A stretch of DNA of 64,000 nt from Chondrus crispus (Eukaryota > Rhodophyta > Florideophyceae > Gigartinales > Gigartinaceae), in assembly GCF_000350225.1 (NCBI RefSeq), contig NW_005179096.1:91322-155321 (forward strand), in the 5' to 3' direction. A program made the translations under genes and the position numbers. The notes below the pieces were generated by a model. It ran no database searches. It saw only the letters and a program-made list of their open reading frames with translations, and had not been told where the DNA came from. This document shows positions 40,601 through 53,044 of the stretch, one piece after another. Every line of letters begins with the position of its first letter. Within the stretch, counting starts at the first letter, position 1.

Positions 40601-41262
40601 TGCGTTCCGCTCTTTCCTTTCTGATTTCCCTCTCCGGCATCATTTTCTCGTATTTGACCGAGTCTGGCCAATACGAGCACTTCCGTGAGCCTTTCCATCA
40701 CCCCTATTCTCGGGACAGCGGCCTTCCCTTCCATTTAGCTACATGCTCCCCCTCAATCCTTGTTGACGAATAGTCTAGTTGTCGACAGTCCCAGTGCACT
40801 CGCCGAGTGATAGCGTACACAGAACCTCGTTCCAGGTCTTCGATGTCCCCCCTGAACCCTTAAATATCAAGTTCTTCCCGTTCTTCCTGCGCGGAACAGC
40901 ATTCCGATCGACTCGGCATTATCCCTTTTGGCCCCCCCAACTACGGGGGGTTGTTTTGTCGACAGGAATTTACCTATAGTAAATGTCACACGATCGGCAG
41001 TGTTAGCGTTTGGCAGAAGGCGGCGAAAAGCGAGGTGACTTCACGAGGTCATGATGGCCTCCTCGCGAAATCCAGCGCATCGATCTTGCTCCCCTGTCGC
41101 TTTTCCCTTGACTTATTGTCTCGGACAAGCGTCAGCTTGGTCTGTGCGGTGTGACCGACTTGCAGAGCCCATGATAAAAGAAATCGCAGATAAGAACCTT
41201 TTCTCGCTTCCGTGCGCGTCCTTCTGCGCGTTGCGCTTCCATGTTACTATTGTAGCTAGCTG
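37645..41262. other. Element 2 cargo region, unrelated to that of element 1
   Basis: To about 37870 it matches element 1; beyond that no similarity to 3490-6800 is seen. Only short frames occur, none with a recognisable domain. T-rich tracts ending in AG on the minus strand (for example 39400-39325) could be remnants of introns. The piece at 40097-40190 resembles 26095-26200. Confidence 0.4.
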
Positions 41263-41565
41263 CTAGCATGACATCTCCCCAGCAACGTCTTTCTCTTCAT
41301 TTGCCAGTGGTTCAACGAACTCCTCTCCGTTTGGCTCCATCCATGACGTAAAAACACACGTCGTAGAGTCATGTTCTCCTACGTCTCTTAGCTCCTCCTC
41401 GGCCTTGCCCTGAATGGTGAGAACCCCGCGACGCAGGCGTTGGCCCTAACCTTGTCAAAGGCAGAATTGATCTCGAAGATCATCGCCTCTTCAATGTCCT
41501 CCTTGGACTCCTCATAGACTTGCTGACGGACCTCCGCGGTGCGGGGTCGTGTCCCTAATGTCTCA
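41263..41565 (-). other. Conserved coding-like block bordering the cargo slot, element 2
   Basis: Counterpart of 6813-7045. The frame IQGKAEEELRDVGEHDSTT continues here to a TAG at 41263-41265 (ending DVAGEMSC) instead of meeting NB-ARC sequence. The overlapping frame EVRQQVYEESKEDIEEAMI also persists. Similarity to element 1 stops at about 41325. Confidence 0.4.
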
Positions 41566-41830
41566 AAAATAAAATAAAATAAAACAACACAAAAGCAATC
41601 ACAAATAAAACAAAAACGAGACCGAACAGATATGAAGGTAAGAGTGAAGAAGGTGGACTATTCAGTCTATGTCCCCGTTCTTCCAGCGTTCTTTTCTCGC
41701 TTGGCACATCGTTACGCGACTTCCGACCTGAGTATCTCATCACGACGCTCATCCTACTCGTGCGCGCGCTGCGTCTACTTGCGGGTTGGCTGTCTGAAGG
41801 CCCCTCACGTGGTTCGTTCCATCTCATCAT
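41555..41830 (-). CDS. Small ORF with C-terminal hydrophobic segment, element 2
   Basis: 91 codons, same as 7046-7321 with few substitutions (MMRWNEPREG start). The hydrophobic tail is unchanged. The same doubt about an intron polypyrimidine tract applies. Confidence 0.35.
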   Translation of the reverse strand: MMRWNEPREGPSDSQPASRRSARTSRMSVVMRYSGRKSRNDVPSEKRTLEERGHRLNSPPSSLLPSYLFGLVFVLFVIAFVLFYFILFLRH

Positions 41831-41929
41831 TCTCCTTTTCTCGACCCTCAGGTCGGCTCGCTATGCCCCGCGCCGACTACCGCACTGACACTGACATGTG
41901 AAATTTTTGGTTACTACTATCCTGATTGC

Positions 41930-42836
41930 GCTTGCGCGATCTGCGTGGGCAAGGATAATCTTTTCCTTCGGAAATACGTGACGGCCGCGCTGCGGGGCAA
42001 TTGCTCAATGGGCTCCCACGTCGCGTCCTCGGGCGTATAACCGTACTATTCCACCTTGAGAATTAATTTGTCCCCGTCGTAGCCGTGGTCCACGATCTTG
42101 TCGATCACATACTCCTGACTCTCATTCCTTCTTCCTGCGTGTCCAACTGTCGTTCCCCCTTCCGAAGAGCCAGCGGCTCATCCTCATCTCTAAACTTTCT
42201 GAACTCTCGTAGACCTGGAGGTGTCTCCGCTGTCGGCGTTTAACCGATTGAATTATCCTGGTCCCCTGACGTAGGCGCACGGGTGTGAGGACGTTCGTCG
42301 TCCTCCCGTACCTCTCCTTCTTCGTTTAGCTCCGGCTCTCCCAGGAACTGTAGCGCTTGACGTAGGCCGGTTATCGGCGCATGGTCGATTGGGCTTGGGG
42401 CTAATTCCACCCTTTCTTGCGATACGCGTTCCTCCTGATCGCCAATGGCAATGACTGCCGTATGTTGGTCCGATCTTCTGACCTCATAAGGTCCTGTGGC
42501 CACTTGTGCCAGCTTGTGTTTCGGTTCGCTAGCCATGCCCTGCTCCTTCAGGAGGAACACGTAGGACCCCGGTGGGATCTCATATTGCGGTTTGCGAAGG
42601 CGTGCGTCGAAATTTCGCTTGTACCGGGCTTGTTACTTCCGCAAACTCCTATTGGCGCCTCGCATTAGGCTCTCCAACGACGACTGCCATTTCAGGTAGT
42701 ATGCTCGTGACGAGCTGAAATTCTCCAATGTTGGTTGCGCTTGTAACGCAATGTTTCTCGGCGCCCGAGCCAACACCAGCTCGAATGGCGCAATGTTCGT
42801 AGTTCCATGAACTTGTGTGTTGTAGGCGACGGTCAC
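41930..42836 (-). pseudogene. Integrase C-terminus and chromodomain, element 2
   Basis: 42836-42633 and 42560-42240 give the GPY-type region (KHKLAQVATGPYEVRR) and linker. A TAA-type stop after about 42633 and a 1-nt loss in the linker break the frame. The chromodomain at 42110-41940 reads IVDHGYDGDKLILKVE, then TAG where element 1 has Trp, then YGYTPEDATWEPIEQLP. Confidence 0.7.
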
Positions 42837-45800
42837 AGCGTCGCTAATAAGTCCCAGTCCTTGGGATGCTTTCCAACGTATTTTCGCAACGCGGAAGTCA
42901 GCGTGCGGTTAAATCTCTCAACTTGGCCGTTGGCTTGCGGGTGGTACGTCGTCGTGAACACATTGCGTATGCCGAGAATTCGACAGACGTTCTGAAAGAA
43001 CCGGGCCGTGAACTGTGTTCCATTGTCGGACAGCAGCTTGACCGTCGGTCCGTACACAAATACCCAATGGTGAACGAAGGCTTGTGCGATGTGTGCAGCT
43101 GATATATTCTTCAACGGTACGGTTCGTACCAGTTTCGAGTATCGATCGCTGATCACGAGAATATACCGATTTCCTCGTTTAGTTGTAATTAGCTCGCCGA
43201 GGATGTCGATGGCGACAAACTCCAGCGGAGCTTTGCGCGTGAACAGCTTCATTTGCTTTGTGTTTTTTCTTAACTTCACCCTTTTCCGCGCACATGCGGC
43301 GCAATTCTTCGCCACTGCATAGCAGTCTAGGGCCATCGTAGGCCAATAAAAATATCTTCTCAAAGTCTTGTAAAGTTTCCTGCCTCCCGGGTGGCCTGCC
43401 AATTTTGCGTAGTGGCTCAACCCTAGGACGCGGTCCCTTAACGATTGTGGTATTACCACTTGTACAAACTCCGCCGCGGTACGGCATAGAGTTCCTTCGA
43501 GTCCCTCGGTATCCATGCTGAATGTTCTCACCTTTCCGGCGTCCATTTCTTCCTTGATGCGGTTGCAGAAGGGGTCGACGGCTTGCTCGCGAATGAGCTC
43601 CTCCGGGGTGACAGCTTGGAATTGATCGAGGCGATCAGAGGCGGTCCCCCCCTCAAGAGCGAGGATGTCGTCTGCCGCGTCAATACTTTCCTCGTCCTCC
43701 ACTGTACTCATGGCCGGTTCGGCCATAAAGCAATAGATTTCGTCGTCGATTTCGTCGACGGTTTCTCCTGCGGTTGGCAACCTGGACAAAGCTTCCGCCT
43801 GGCTGTTAGCCTTTCCCTTTTCGTACTTGATTTCGAAATCGAATTCCGAGAGGCGTAGCCTCCATCGGATAAATCTCCCGCTGGGGTCGGTTACGTTCAT
43901 CAACCAACTCAATGAGGCATGGTCGGTATGCACAATGAAGTGCTCGCCATATAGATATGGTCTTAAAGTCTGTACGGCCCAAATTACCGCTAGACATTCT
44001 TTTTCTGATACAGAATAGTTTCTCTCGGCTGCGGCAAACGTTCTTGAAAAGAACCCCATGGGTTTGCGTTGCGCATCCGGGTGTGTTTGAAATAGTGCAG
44101 GGCCTATTTGGCAGTCGCTTGCATCGGTATCTACAGAGTAGGGTAGGTTCTTCTTCGGCAGCGCCAACACCGGCGGTGCCAAGATGGAGTCCTTGAGCTT
44201 ATGAAAAGCTTTCTTGCACGGTTCGTCGAATCCTTCGAACTGGACCGGTTGTCTTTTCTTCAACAGTAGATTGAGCGGATGCGCGATTTTCGCATAATGC
44301 CGAACGAATCTGCGGTAGACATTACAAAGTCCCAAGAAGCTCCTGAGCTGAATCTACGTTTGAGGGTACCTCACTTGTTCCAATGCGACGGTTTGCGCAG
44401 CGTCCACTTCCAATGTACCTGGCCGAACGACATGGCCCAGGTACTTGATCTTTTCGAGTAAAATTTCACACTTGCAAAGCTTGAGCTTCACACCTGCCTT
44501 CTCCAATACAGAAAGTATTTCATCCACGTTCTCGATGTGCTCCTCCCATGACTTGCTAAAAATTATTCTGTCGTCTACATACACCAAACACCATTTCCAA
44601 CGGAACGGAGAGAGCAGGATATCCATTGCTCTCTGAAACGTCGCTGGCGCGCTAGTTAGCCCGAAGGGCATTCTTGAGAAGCGATACAGTCCTGAGTGAC
44701 ACGAAAATGCGGTCTTGTCGCGGTCGCGCTCCGGGATAGGCATCTGCCAATATCCCGAGATCGCTTCCAACGGGGAGAAAACCTTGGTGTCACCAAGCGA
44801 GTCCAGGCACTCATCCATGCGCGGTAAGGGGTACGGGTCCTTCACCGTCACTGCGTTCAACCTGCAGTAGTCTACGCAAAAACGCATTGACCCGTCTGGC
44901 CTGGGCACCAGCAACACAGGCGACGCCCATTCTGACTGCGCCGGTTCTATCACTCCTGCCTCCAACATCTTCTGCACCTCTGCATCTTCTACTTCGCGGG
45001 CTTTAGGCCCGGCCCGATACGGGGCTTGTGCGATGGGACCAGTCTCGGGGATCAACTCGATCCGATGGACTGTGGTATAAATTTCGCCAAGCGTCCCATC
45101 CCACATCCTTGAATACTTCTTCAACATCCGACGGAACCGCTCGCGCAGCCGGTCCGGCACGTGGCTCAGGTCGAGGTCCTCCACGTCCGGCGGTGGCGGC
45201 TCAATCCTGCGTTGCAGCTTCGTAGCTGCCGACGCGGAGAGCCCTACAGACCGTTCTTCTGGCTGGTCCTCGTGCGTTTGGTCCGACGGTTCGCATCTTG
45301 TCTCGCCCATAGGCGTCTTGGTGGAATTAGGAAAATTCTCCTTCTTCCTTTCTTGAATTCCGAGAACTTCACCAATGATGGTTTTGCTCTCGAGCGCGGC
45401 TCTGGGGTGCGGTAATAATTCTGCCACCACTTGGCCTTCTTGCACCCTGACAAGGTACGCCCTAAAATTCGCAACGAGTAAACGAAATTGCCTGTCAGGC
45501 TCAACCTGAACGACACCATTCGTGCACGTCAACCCGTGCCTTTCGTACAACTACGAGTACAGCTGAACCATAACCAAGCCCGCCCTCTTGGAGGTGCATT
45601 CCACGACGCGTTGCATCCCTGGCTCGATAGTCGTGGCTCTTGCCACTTTTACCTTAGGGGAAATTCGCTCCCCCTTTCCATCATTCTTGACCTCTCCCGC
45701 GACGAGATTCTTCTTCTCTTTTCTCGTCGAGAACCGCCTAACTATCGGGACCTCCGAGAAATCCGCCAACTCAACCGTTTTCTTCCTTGGATAAATTGCT

Positions 45801-46498
45801 TCCACAAACCGGTCACAGTAGTCCGCGCCTAGAATTAGCGGGACGGCTAGTTTTCCGCATACAATAAACTCGGCTGCGGCCACAAATCTTCCAAGTCTCA
45901 CAGGAATTCTAATTGTGCCGAGAGTCCGGAGTGGCCTATTGTTCGCGTCGTAGATATCTTGGGTCGGTCCGTAGGATACTAGAGATTCCATTCCAGCTGG
46001 GAGTTCCGATTTTCGCACAAGGTTTGATCCCGCGCCGGTGTCTAAAACAGACAACACCCGGCTCATCAATCCAATTGTGGGTCCGATGTCCGCGTAAACT
46101 TTGTAGTTTTTTCGCGCAAGGACCAAAATCTTCTCGGGACACTCCCTTCGCTTAACCCTGTACCAGGGTCTTCGAACTTCTTCCAGCGGATGATCTCGGG
46201 CTCGGCTCAAAATTTTCTTGACTTGAGCTGGCCCTTTGGGCTTATCCACCAATCCAACAACCTCCTCCTCGAGGCCTGATTTTTCCTTTAGAGACGGGGA
46301 ACGGGGCTGAGCCCCGGGCACAGTACGTCGACCCTGTGCCTCTCGCGACTCATGCGAGATTCCCCTCTCTAGTTTTCCTGCCGCTGCGGGATCCTTCTCG
46401 CATCTGACGGCGCGGGCCCCGCGGTGGGCCCTCTGAAGGGTTGGTTCGACCTCGGCGTTGAAGCACTCGGCGTGCTCGCCGTCTGCGAATCGAACCAA
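42833..46498 (-). pseudogene. Pol of element 2, two stops
   Basis: One frame throughout: 46498-45551, 45550-44354 and 44335-42833, separated by TAG codons at 45551-45553 and about 44354. LDTGAG protease, YVDD reverse transcriptase, RNase H and D-D35-E integrase are all present. It ends at DWDLLATL with the same 1-nt deletion as element 1. About 890 bp at 42806-43698 are identical by eye to 8298-9190. Confidence 0.85.
46291..46378 (-). promoter_or_regulatory. Slippery site GGAAAAC and four-way-junction RNA, element 2
   Basis: Heptamer at 46372-46378 and structure at 46291-46369, sequence identical to element 1. Confidence 0.65.
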
Positions 46499-48674
46499 TT
46501 CTTGACCTTCAGGTAACTCGTCGATGGTATTCCTAACCTCTCCATCGGAGACAACGCCTCAAAATTTTCCAAAACTCGGTGCATTTCCCGGAGGGAAGGA
46601 GTGCACGTTGGCGCGGCGTGCCCCTTTTCATAGCAATGATAGCACACCAGACCGTGCGTCTTGACGGAACACGGCGTCCTAGGTCCTCCACGGTCCGGCG
46701 GCCTTCCTTGGCGTTGCGGCCTTCCCATCCAGCCTGGCCTTCGAAACGTCGTACCCTTGTCTTCCATCGGAATGCGCGGCGCCGGCGTGTGGCCGCGCCC
46801 CCGAAATATCACCACGGGATCCGTGGGCTCTGAAAACGACTCCACCGTGTATGCAGGCGTCGGTAAAGTTGACGACCCGCTGTCCCCGTAGTCCTCGTGT
46901 CCGTAGCCCTCCGATGGCTCAATGAACTCGCTTTCGGCTACTAACGCTCCTTGGTAGTGATTTTCGCTACTTCCATGCGCACCGCGCTCATCTGACGCGG
47001 ACATGGACTCGGCTAAATGGACTGCGGCGTGACTTTTGCGACCGGAATAAGAAGCCCCCGGCTTCTTCCCCGCCCTGAACGTCGACGGCGTCTGAATCGT
47101 GACCTTCTTGGTCTTCTTGTCCTTAGGGCGGCTCGCCGAGCCATGCGCCTTCGCGTAATTAACTAGTCTCAAAAATGAAACGTCCCGATTGTCTTGTCGG
47201 TATTGAGATACCATCGGCTTGATACTCGAATCGAGTCCTTCAATAAACATCGTCATCTGTTCTTCCATCGAATATACGTTTCCACACCGATTGCTTGCGT
47301 CCGTCAGACGGATATAAAATTCCATCTCGTCTTCAGACGATCTTTGCTGAACTTCTTGCAATGCGAGCACGGCTTGATGGATCGCCCCGTCGGTTGCGAA
47401 ACTCCTCAACAACCACTGTACGGCCTCCAACCAAACGGATATCTTTCCGTGATGGGCCCCAGCCGTCTGAGACACCGAAGTGTACTGTCTCAAGGCGATG
47501 CCGCTTAAAAATTCAGGCAACAGGCGGATCGCTTGCCCCTCGTTCATTTCTTGAGTGTCAAACTCCTGAACTAATTTTGCCAAAAAATCCAACACAAGGA
47601 CCCCGTCTTCACCTGTGAACGTGTTGTCTTTCTTCAACTTAGGCGGAATATCTCTCCGGATTTTCGCACGGCGGTCCGCCGAGAACTTGACAAATATGTC
47701 TGCGGGTTCCGCAAGCGGTACGTTCGGTACGAAAGTAACTTCTTGAAGAGGTAGATGGTCGGATTCCGCTCCTCCAACTCCTCCCATCGCGGCCCGCGCG
47801 GCGTTGCGACATCTTCGGGCTCCGCGTCCTTGTCTCTCCGCGAGGCGGAAGAAGTGACTCCGCCTCGTCTGGAGGAAATTTTCTTGCTTGACGAAATTCC
47901 GTTTCCGTCTTCTGAATGGCGTTCGGAATCGCCCGAATGGTTCGACGAACCGCCGTTACCATCTTCGGAGAGACCCAGCGACTCCGACTGAGAGTCGCGG
48001 TTCTCCGGATCGTCACTACAGTGACCCTTGCTTGTACGTCGATTGTCCTTCTTCGAGGGCTTCGACTTGGAACTCCGCTGCCGAGCGGGCTTGTCCTTCT
48101 TCGACCGACGGTCGCCTTCTCTACCCAAAGGAAGCGGCTCGTCGTACGATCCTTGCGGAGCTTGATACGCGGCCTGCTCGAGGTTCTTGAGACGTTGCGC
48201 GGCGCGATCGAATCGGTCATCGATGCTTGTTCTAAATTTTCCTGAGAACTCCAAGGCTTGATTCGCGTCGCGCCTCGCGTCCTTGACCGAAATTTTCAAC
48301 GAGGCTAGGACCTCCGGTTCCAGACCGTCGGTCGCATCTCCTCGTTCCTTCTCGACGAGATTCACTCGAGCCGACAACTCCCCCAAAACAGTGTGGAACT
48401 CGGATGCTTGCAACTCCAGTTGCTTCCGGACGAGGGCTAATTCAGCCTCGAGATTTTTCGTCATCTCTTGGCGAACTTCCCCGCCCATCTTCTCGATTCT
48501 GTAGGATAGGTTATCCTTGTCGGCTTCAATCCCCGTCGGGGATTCTTGACCTTCGGGATCCGTGGCCGTATTGGCCTGGCTTCGGGTGCAACGACCTCGC
48601 TGGATCCTCGACGCCCTTGCCGATCCGCTCCTACTCGCCCCGGGACCGACGTCTCCGGGGGCGCTTGTCGACAT
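46369..48674 (-). pseudogene. Gag of element 2, one frameshift
   Basis: ATG 48674 (MSTSAPGDVG). The first frame reads to 47634 and the second continues 47787-46369. The break is a T-run of four instead of five near 47663 (AVRK-SGEIF against AVRKIRRDIPP in element 1). Capsid-like domain and zinc knuckle CYHCYEKGHAAPTC are intact. Stop TAG at 46369-46371 abuts the slippery site. Confidence 0.85.
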
Positions 48675-48819
48675 GGTTCGTTTCAAAAAAAAGAACCTAA
48701 CTTAACACAAAGAAAAAAATAGAAAACGCTACAGCACCTGAATAAACTTACGTCGCAGAGAAAACTCCTGTAGTCCGTTTCAGCTTACGCAGTTTCTAGG
48801 TCGGGTCTCCTGTACGCAA

Positions 48820-48932
48820 TTCTAGGTCGGGAGACCACTTTTGTAGTCCGTCTCCAGACCGAGACTGTCGTCGACAAAAGTTCTAGGTCGGATCTCCTGC
48901 ACAGTAAACAAAAATTCTAGGTCGAGAGACCG
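48820..48932 (-). promoter_or_regulatory. Duplicated primer-binding region of element 2
   Basis: An 18-nt TTCTAGGTCGGGAGACCA at 48820-48837 followed by CTTTTGTAG duplicates the PBS/LTR junction 95 bp inside the element. The copy actually next to the LTR (48915-48932) reads ...GAGAGACCG, with two changes including the final A of CCA. Confidence 0.6.
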
Positions 48933-48936
48933 CTTT

Positions 48937-49956
48937 TGTAGTGCAATGCGCCTGTCGGGCAGAGACTGCGGTCCGATGGTCCAGCAAAAACAACAACAGC
49001 AACAAAAAGAAGAACTGTCGATGGCACAGCGCTACGGAGTGTCCGACTCTCCCTTCTCCGTTTAAACGAGCTTGCGACTCGTAGTACCTCAGATCCCTGA
49101 TGGGGGGGGGCACAGAGAAATAGCCCAGGTCGGGATCGGTGTGGTAGAGACTTGCGAAGAGAATTGCTCGACGAGTGTGGGGTGGGGCGCGTACGTAGAT
49201 ACCCCGATTCCACTGGGTTGTAAGGCCAATGCTCGTTGAGCTTCTTCGACACCTTGTAAAGCGACAAGGCCTTCGACGGGGGCGTCGCAACGCAGCCCCA
49301 CGGGATGAAATGAAAGTAGCAGCGCTACGTCAACCGTGCCGCCCGATGGCTGGAAACACCTACACCGGTTCGGTCGCAACCGAGGCCGATGGCACCAACA
49401 CTGGCTCGTAACACGACGGAGCCCTTCGAGGGAGACGTCGTTACAACAGTTTCCGTCGTAAAATGGGTCACAGTAGCAGCGCTACGTCAACTGTGTCGCC
49501 CGACGGCAAAGACACCTACACCGGTTCGGTCGCAACCGAGGCCGATGGCACCAACACAAGATAAGAGAAAATTAGGTAGAATTAGAGATAGAAAAGGATA
49601 GGGAAATAAAAGAAAGAGAAAAGGGAACCCCGAGCGATAGAGAATGCCGTAGGCTTAGGTAAAAGGGAGCGTCTTGGTAGAGACGGACTTCGACCAAGGC
49701 GACATTCAACTCCGGCAACTCGGGTTGGTTTATTGACTTGTTCGGTCAAAGGGCTAAGTTATATAGAGCCCCGCTGGGGCGAGTACAGTAGCTCCCGGCT
49801 CTAGATTCTAGATCTAATTAGTAAATAAATAAAAATAAATAAAATAATCGTGCGCTTCGTCGCACACGTGTGTCCCCCAAACCCGGACTACAGTATCCAA
49901 TTTTTTCCTTTTTCACTTCCTTCCTCCTCCCTACCCGAGACGGGTATTGCACTACA
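48937..49956 (-). repeat. 5' LTR of element 2
   Basis: 1020 bp, standard termini, followed by GAAGC duplication at 49957-49961. Confidence 0.9.
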
Positions 49957-51815
49957 GAAGCGAGCCGACTCGTCAACGATATGCAAGATGGGCATGGAGT
50001 TGATGTACATGATATCCATCATGATCCTCTCGTTGAAGCGGGCGTTGTCGGTACTAAAAGAGACGCAGAAGCGGGTAGGCCCAGGCTTTATTTGCTGGCA
50101 GGGATCACAGTGCTTCGATATATACCGAAGGATATGGAGTGTCTCTGGCGTCGCATCTTCAGGGCGGGTCTTCCTTAGCAAGTTGAAGAGCTTAGTGGCG
50201 GATGGGTAAAAGAACTGGCTGTGCAACTTGTTGAGCTGTGCTTTCGTGAAGTAGTGCAGTGTCCCACAGTCAAAGGGGACGTAGACGTGCCGGCTCAGCG
50301 AGCCGACAAGGGCTATGAATCATTCATCGACATAGGTCATATGCCCGTTTTCTAGTTCGTTTGCCGATCGTCGAGCCAGTCGGTTGAAGACTGTATCGGC
50401 GACGAGCTTCTCTCGGTCCAAGACATCCATGCCCAGCAAAGGCGGGATGTTTGCCTGGAAGATGTCAAACTCGACAAGGATGGGTTTGACACGCGGCGGA
50501 GTAGCGAGGGGCAGGGATATTCGTCCAAGGGACTGGAAAGATTCGTCCTCAAAGCGGAAGCGGTGTGCCAAGCGGCAGATGTTGCGGCGGTGCATTCCAG
50601 CAGCCGCCAGGAGTCGGTTAAGCTCTTACTTGCCGACAACAGACTTGGGGGCACCTATATCAACGCAGAACCCGAGAGGCCATCGTGAAGAGCATTCACG
50701 TTGGAGGTCCACCTCGAAGATCTTCGTGCAGTCGATGTCAACGACCGGGAGTTTGAGGCGAGGAGTCGCAGTCCTATGTTGATAGGACGATCGATGTGGG
50801 CGATGAGGATTAGCGACTTATCCACATCGCCTTAGCGAAAATCCGCAGAGAGCATCTGCTCTGATACGCTAGCAGATACCACGTTGGTGACCACATCACC
50901 GTCGAACTCGTCGGTGTAATACGGGGCATAGTCACTAACATCACGAGTATAGTACAAGGCGTCGTCTAGTTCCTTTGCCGCAGCGTTGTCTCCCTCCGTC
51001 CCAGGAGGGGCAGAACCTTCATGAGGTTCTTGTTATCCCTCTATTCCGAGATTGTAGTTTCGGATGATGTGGATGTGAGATTCACTCTTGCCGAGTCGCC
51101 TGCGTGCGCTGGCAGCAATTGCCCCTCCGTGGCATCGATGGCCGGGCAGCCAAGGAGCAGCGCACTTGAAACATTCCTTGCAACGGCGCGCCACGTCGAA
51201 CGTGCACCCGTGGCGGACCTCATTGCGGTCCGGAGGCGTGGGAGACGATGGCGGGAACCGGGGCCGATCGGGACGGCCCGGAGGGCGGTTAGACATCCGT
51301 TTCCGAACGTCACGAGAATTGCGGCCGTAGCGTTGGAAGAAGATATCAGAGGCTTGTTCGTCGTCCATCTCCGCGCTGTGTGTGGGATACGCGGGCGGGC
51401 GAACATCCTCGAGCTTGTTGGAGAGCTGGAGGCTCTCATGTAAGGCCGTTACGAACGCCTGGAACTTGTAGCGATGGGAGACGATGTTGCGAATGGGAGA
51501 GAGCGACCATTCAGAACCGAGAACAGCCTTTCGTAGGAAACGTATTTTGTTCTCGTCTGATCGGAAACCAGGAGGGCATTGCGGGGTGAGCTATTCCAGG
51601 TACTCGACCAGCTTGGTCAGGCCATCAGACTGGGTTGTCAGGGAGCGAATGGACATGAAGGTGTCTGAATTGAGACATTAAAGGGTAGACTGGACCTGAA
51701 GCTCGCGTGAGTCGCTGTCGTACTCGCGCTTCATTAGCTCAACCACCTGCTCATAAGCCATTCCTCGAGCGTAGTTGTTTAGGACATACACAGGAAGGTC
51801 AAATAAGCCTATCGG
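49957..51815 (-). pseudogene. Element X: copia-like gag-protease-integrase, interrupted
   Basis: Read on the minus strand from about 51815. Gag-like segment with KIRFLRKAVLGSEWSLSPIR, then a zinc-knuckle-like CFKCAAPWLPGHRC (about 51180-51140). A protease with VDIGAPKSVVG and PPLLGMDVLD (about 50660-50380) follows. The integrase has a zinc finger ending CDPCQQ and first catalytic Asp in MMDIMYINSM (50226-49957). Protease before integrase suggests the Ty1/copia order. In-frame TGA at 50318-50320 and stops in gag show decay. Element 2 interrupts it between the first and second catalytic Asp; the rest is at 34688-34852. No LTR identified. Confidence 0.65.
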
Positions 51816-51925
51816 AGGCAATAAAAAATCTGCCCAAATATTTTGGTCCGGGCCAGCAAAAAATGTGTCATAAATGTAGCAACGCTTGTTGATTTCATGT
51901 CGCCATTTTGCACATTTTTTACCAA

Positions 51926-52356
51926 TAACGCCATTGGCTGAAAATCGGAAGAGTTATGGCCCAGCGTCTCTGCCTGGCCTGTGGCGGTATATGACTGGCT
52001 GGCGCTGCACACGGGTAAGTCTCACAGTGCCAAACGCCATTGGCTGAAAAGCAGCATAGTTATGGCACAGCGTGTCTGCCTGGCCTGTGGCGGTAGATGA
52101 CTGGCTGGCGCTTCACACGGGCAAGTCTCGCAGTGCCAAACGCCAATGGCTGAAAAGCAGCATAGTTATGGCACAGCGGCTCTGCCTGGCCTGTGGCGGT
52201 AGATGACTGGCTGGCGCTTCACACGGGCAAGTCTCGCAGTGCCAAACGCCAATGGCTGAAAAGCAGCATAGTTATGGCACAGCGGCTCTACCTGGCCTGC
52301 GGCGGTAGATGGCTGGCTGGCTCTGTACACGAGCAGGTCCCGCAGAGCCAAACGCT
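51926..52356. repeat. Minisatellite, 106-bp unit, about four copies
   Basis: TGGCCTGTGG recurs at 51975, 52081, 52187 and 52293 (the last as TGGCCTGCGG). Units contain AACGCCA(A/T)TGGCTGAAAA and GACTGGCTGGCGC. Copies differ by a few bases. Confidence 0.9.
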
Positions 52357-53044
52357 TTTACATTGATGCAATGATGAGACGGTGATCATCGCTGCATACG
52401 CGCAGCCACCAGCGACCATGTTTTGCTGCTCCAGGGCAATGAAAATATGTCTCCATTGGCAGCTCCAATGCAGCACTAGACGTAATGCTCCGACTTACTC
52501 TCAGTCAATGAAATGTTAGTCCAGTACCTTTCTTGCAAAGGTGATGTCACCCCGCTGGTCTAGAAACGGTCCCATCCCGAAGGATGGAACCGATGGCGGT
52601 TCCAGCGGCGTTTACATCACATTTATTTGTAGCAACCAAAGAATAGTGTTACGGCTACATACACTACATCTACCTCGTCCAATTACCGAAATACCGCCGC
52701 GATGGTTCACTGCGCTTCCGTTAAACACGACAATTAACGCCAAGAAACATAACAGGAGAGATCGGTTACGGTCACAGAACGTCATGATGGTGGATTAGAA
52801 TTGTGAGAGACCAAGGAGGGTGTATTGATGGCTTACCTGATCCTGAGTTAGACGACGGGCGGGTGGAACTGCAGTGAGACAAGGAACGCTGTGAGGCTTG
52901 GTCAGAACAGTTCTTCGACACTTTCAATGTGTTAGAGAATGTGCGAATTTACGTTACAGCTTTGTAGGTAATCGCAAAACGGCATTGCCTAGAGAAAGCG
53001 CTCACTTACCGAACGTCTGCAGCGCACTCGTGTCTCCGCATGAG
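52357..53044. other. Spacer between minisatellites
   Basis: No gene recognised; an 85-codon plus frame at 52541-52798 has no support. Confidence 0.3.

Larger units (their letters stand above)
34853..49956 (-). mobile_element. Element 2: full-length Ty3 chromovirus, 15.1 kb
   Basis: Direct LTRs at 34853-35870 and 48937-49956 and GAAGC duplications. Gene order is as in element 1, including the long region after pol with the antisense ORF. Gag has a 1-nt deletion, pol two TAG stops plus the frameshift shared with element 1, and the chromodomain a TAG. Parts of pol are identical to element 1 while neighbouring parts resemble element 3, so the copy is mosaic. Inserted in the integrase gene of element X. 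Confidence 0.93.

Noticed and set aside
51926..52356. CRISPR-like array
   Set aside because: Whole units are repeated in tandem with no unique spacers, and the context is eukaryotic.
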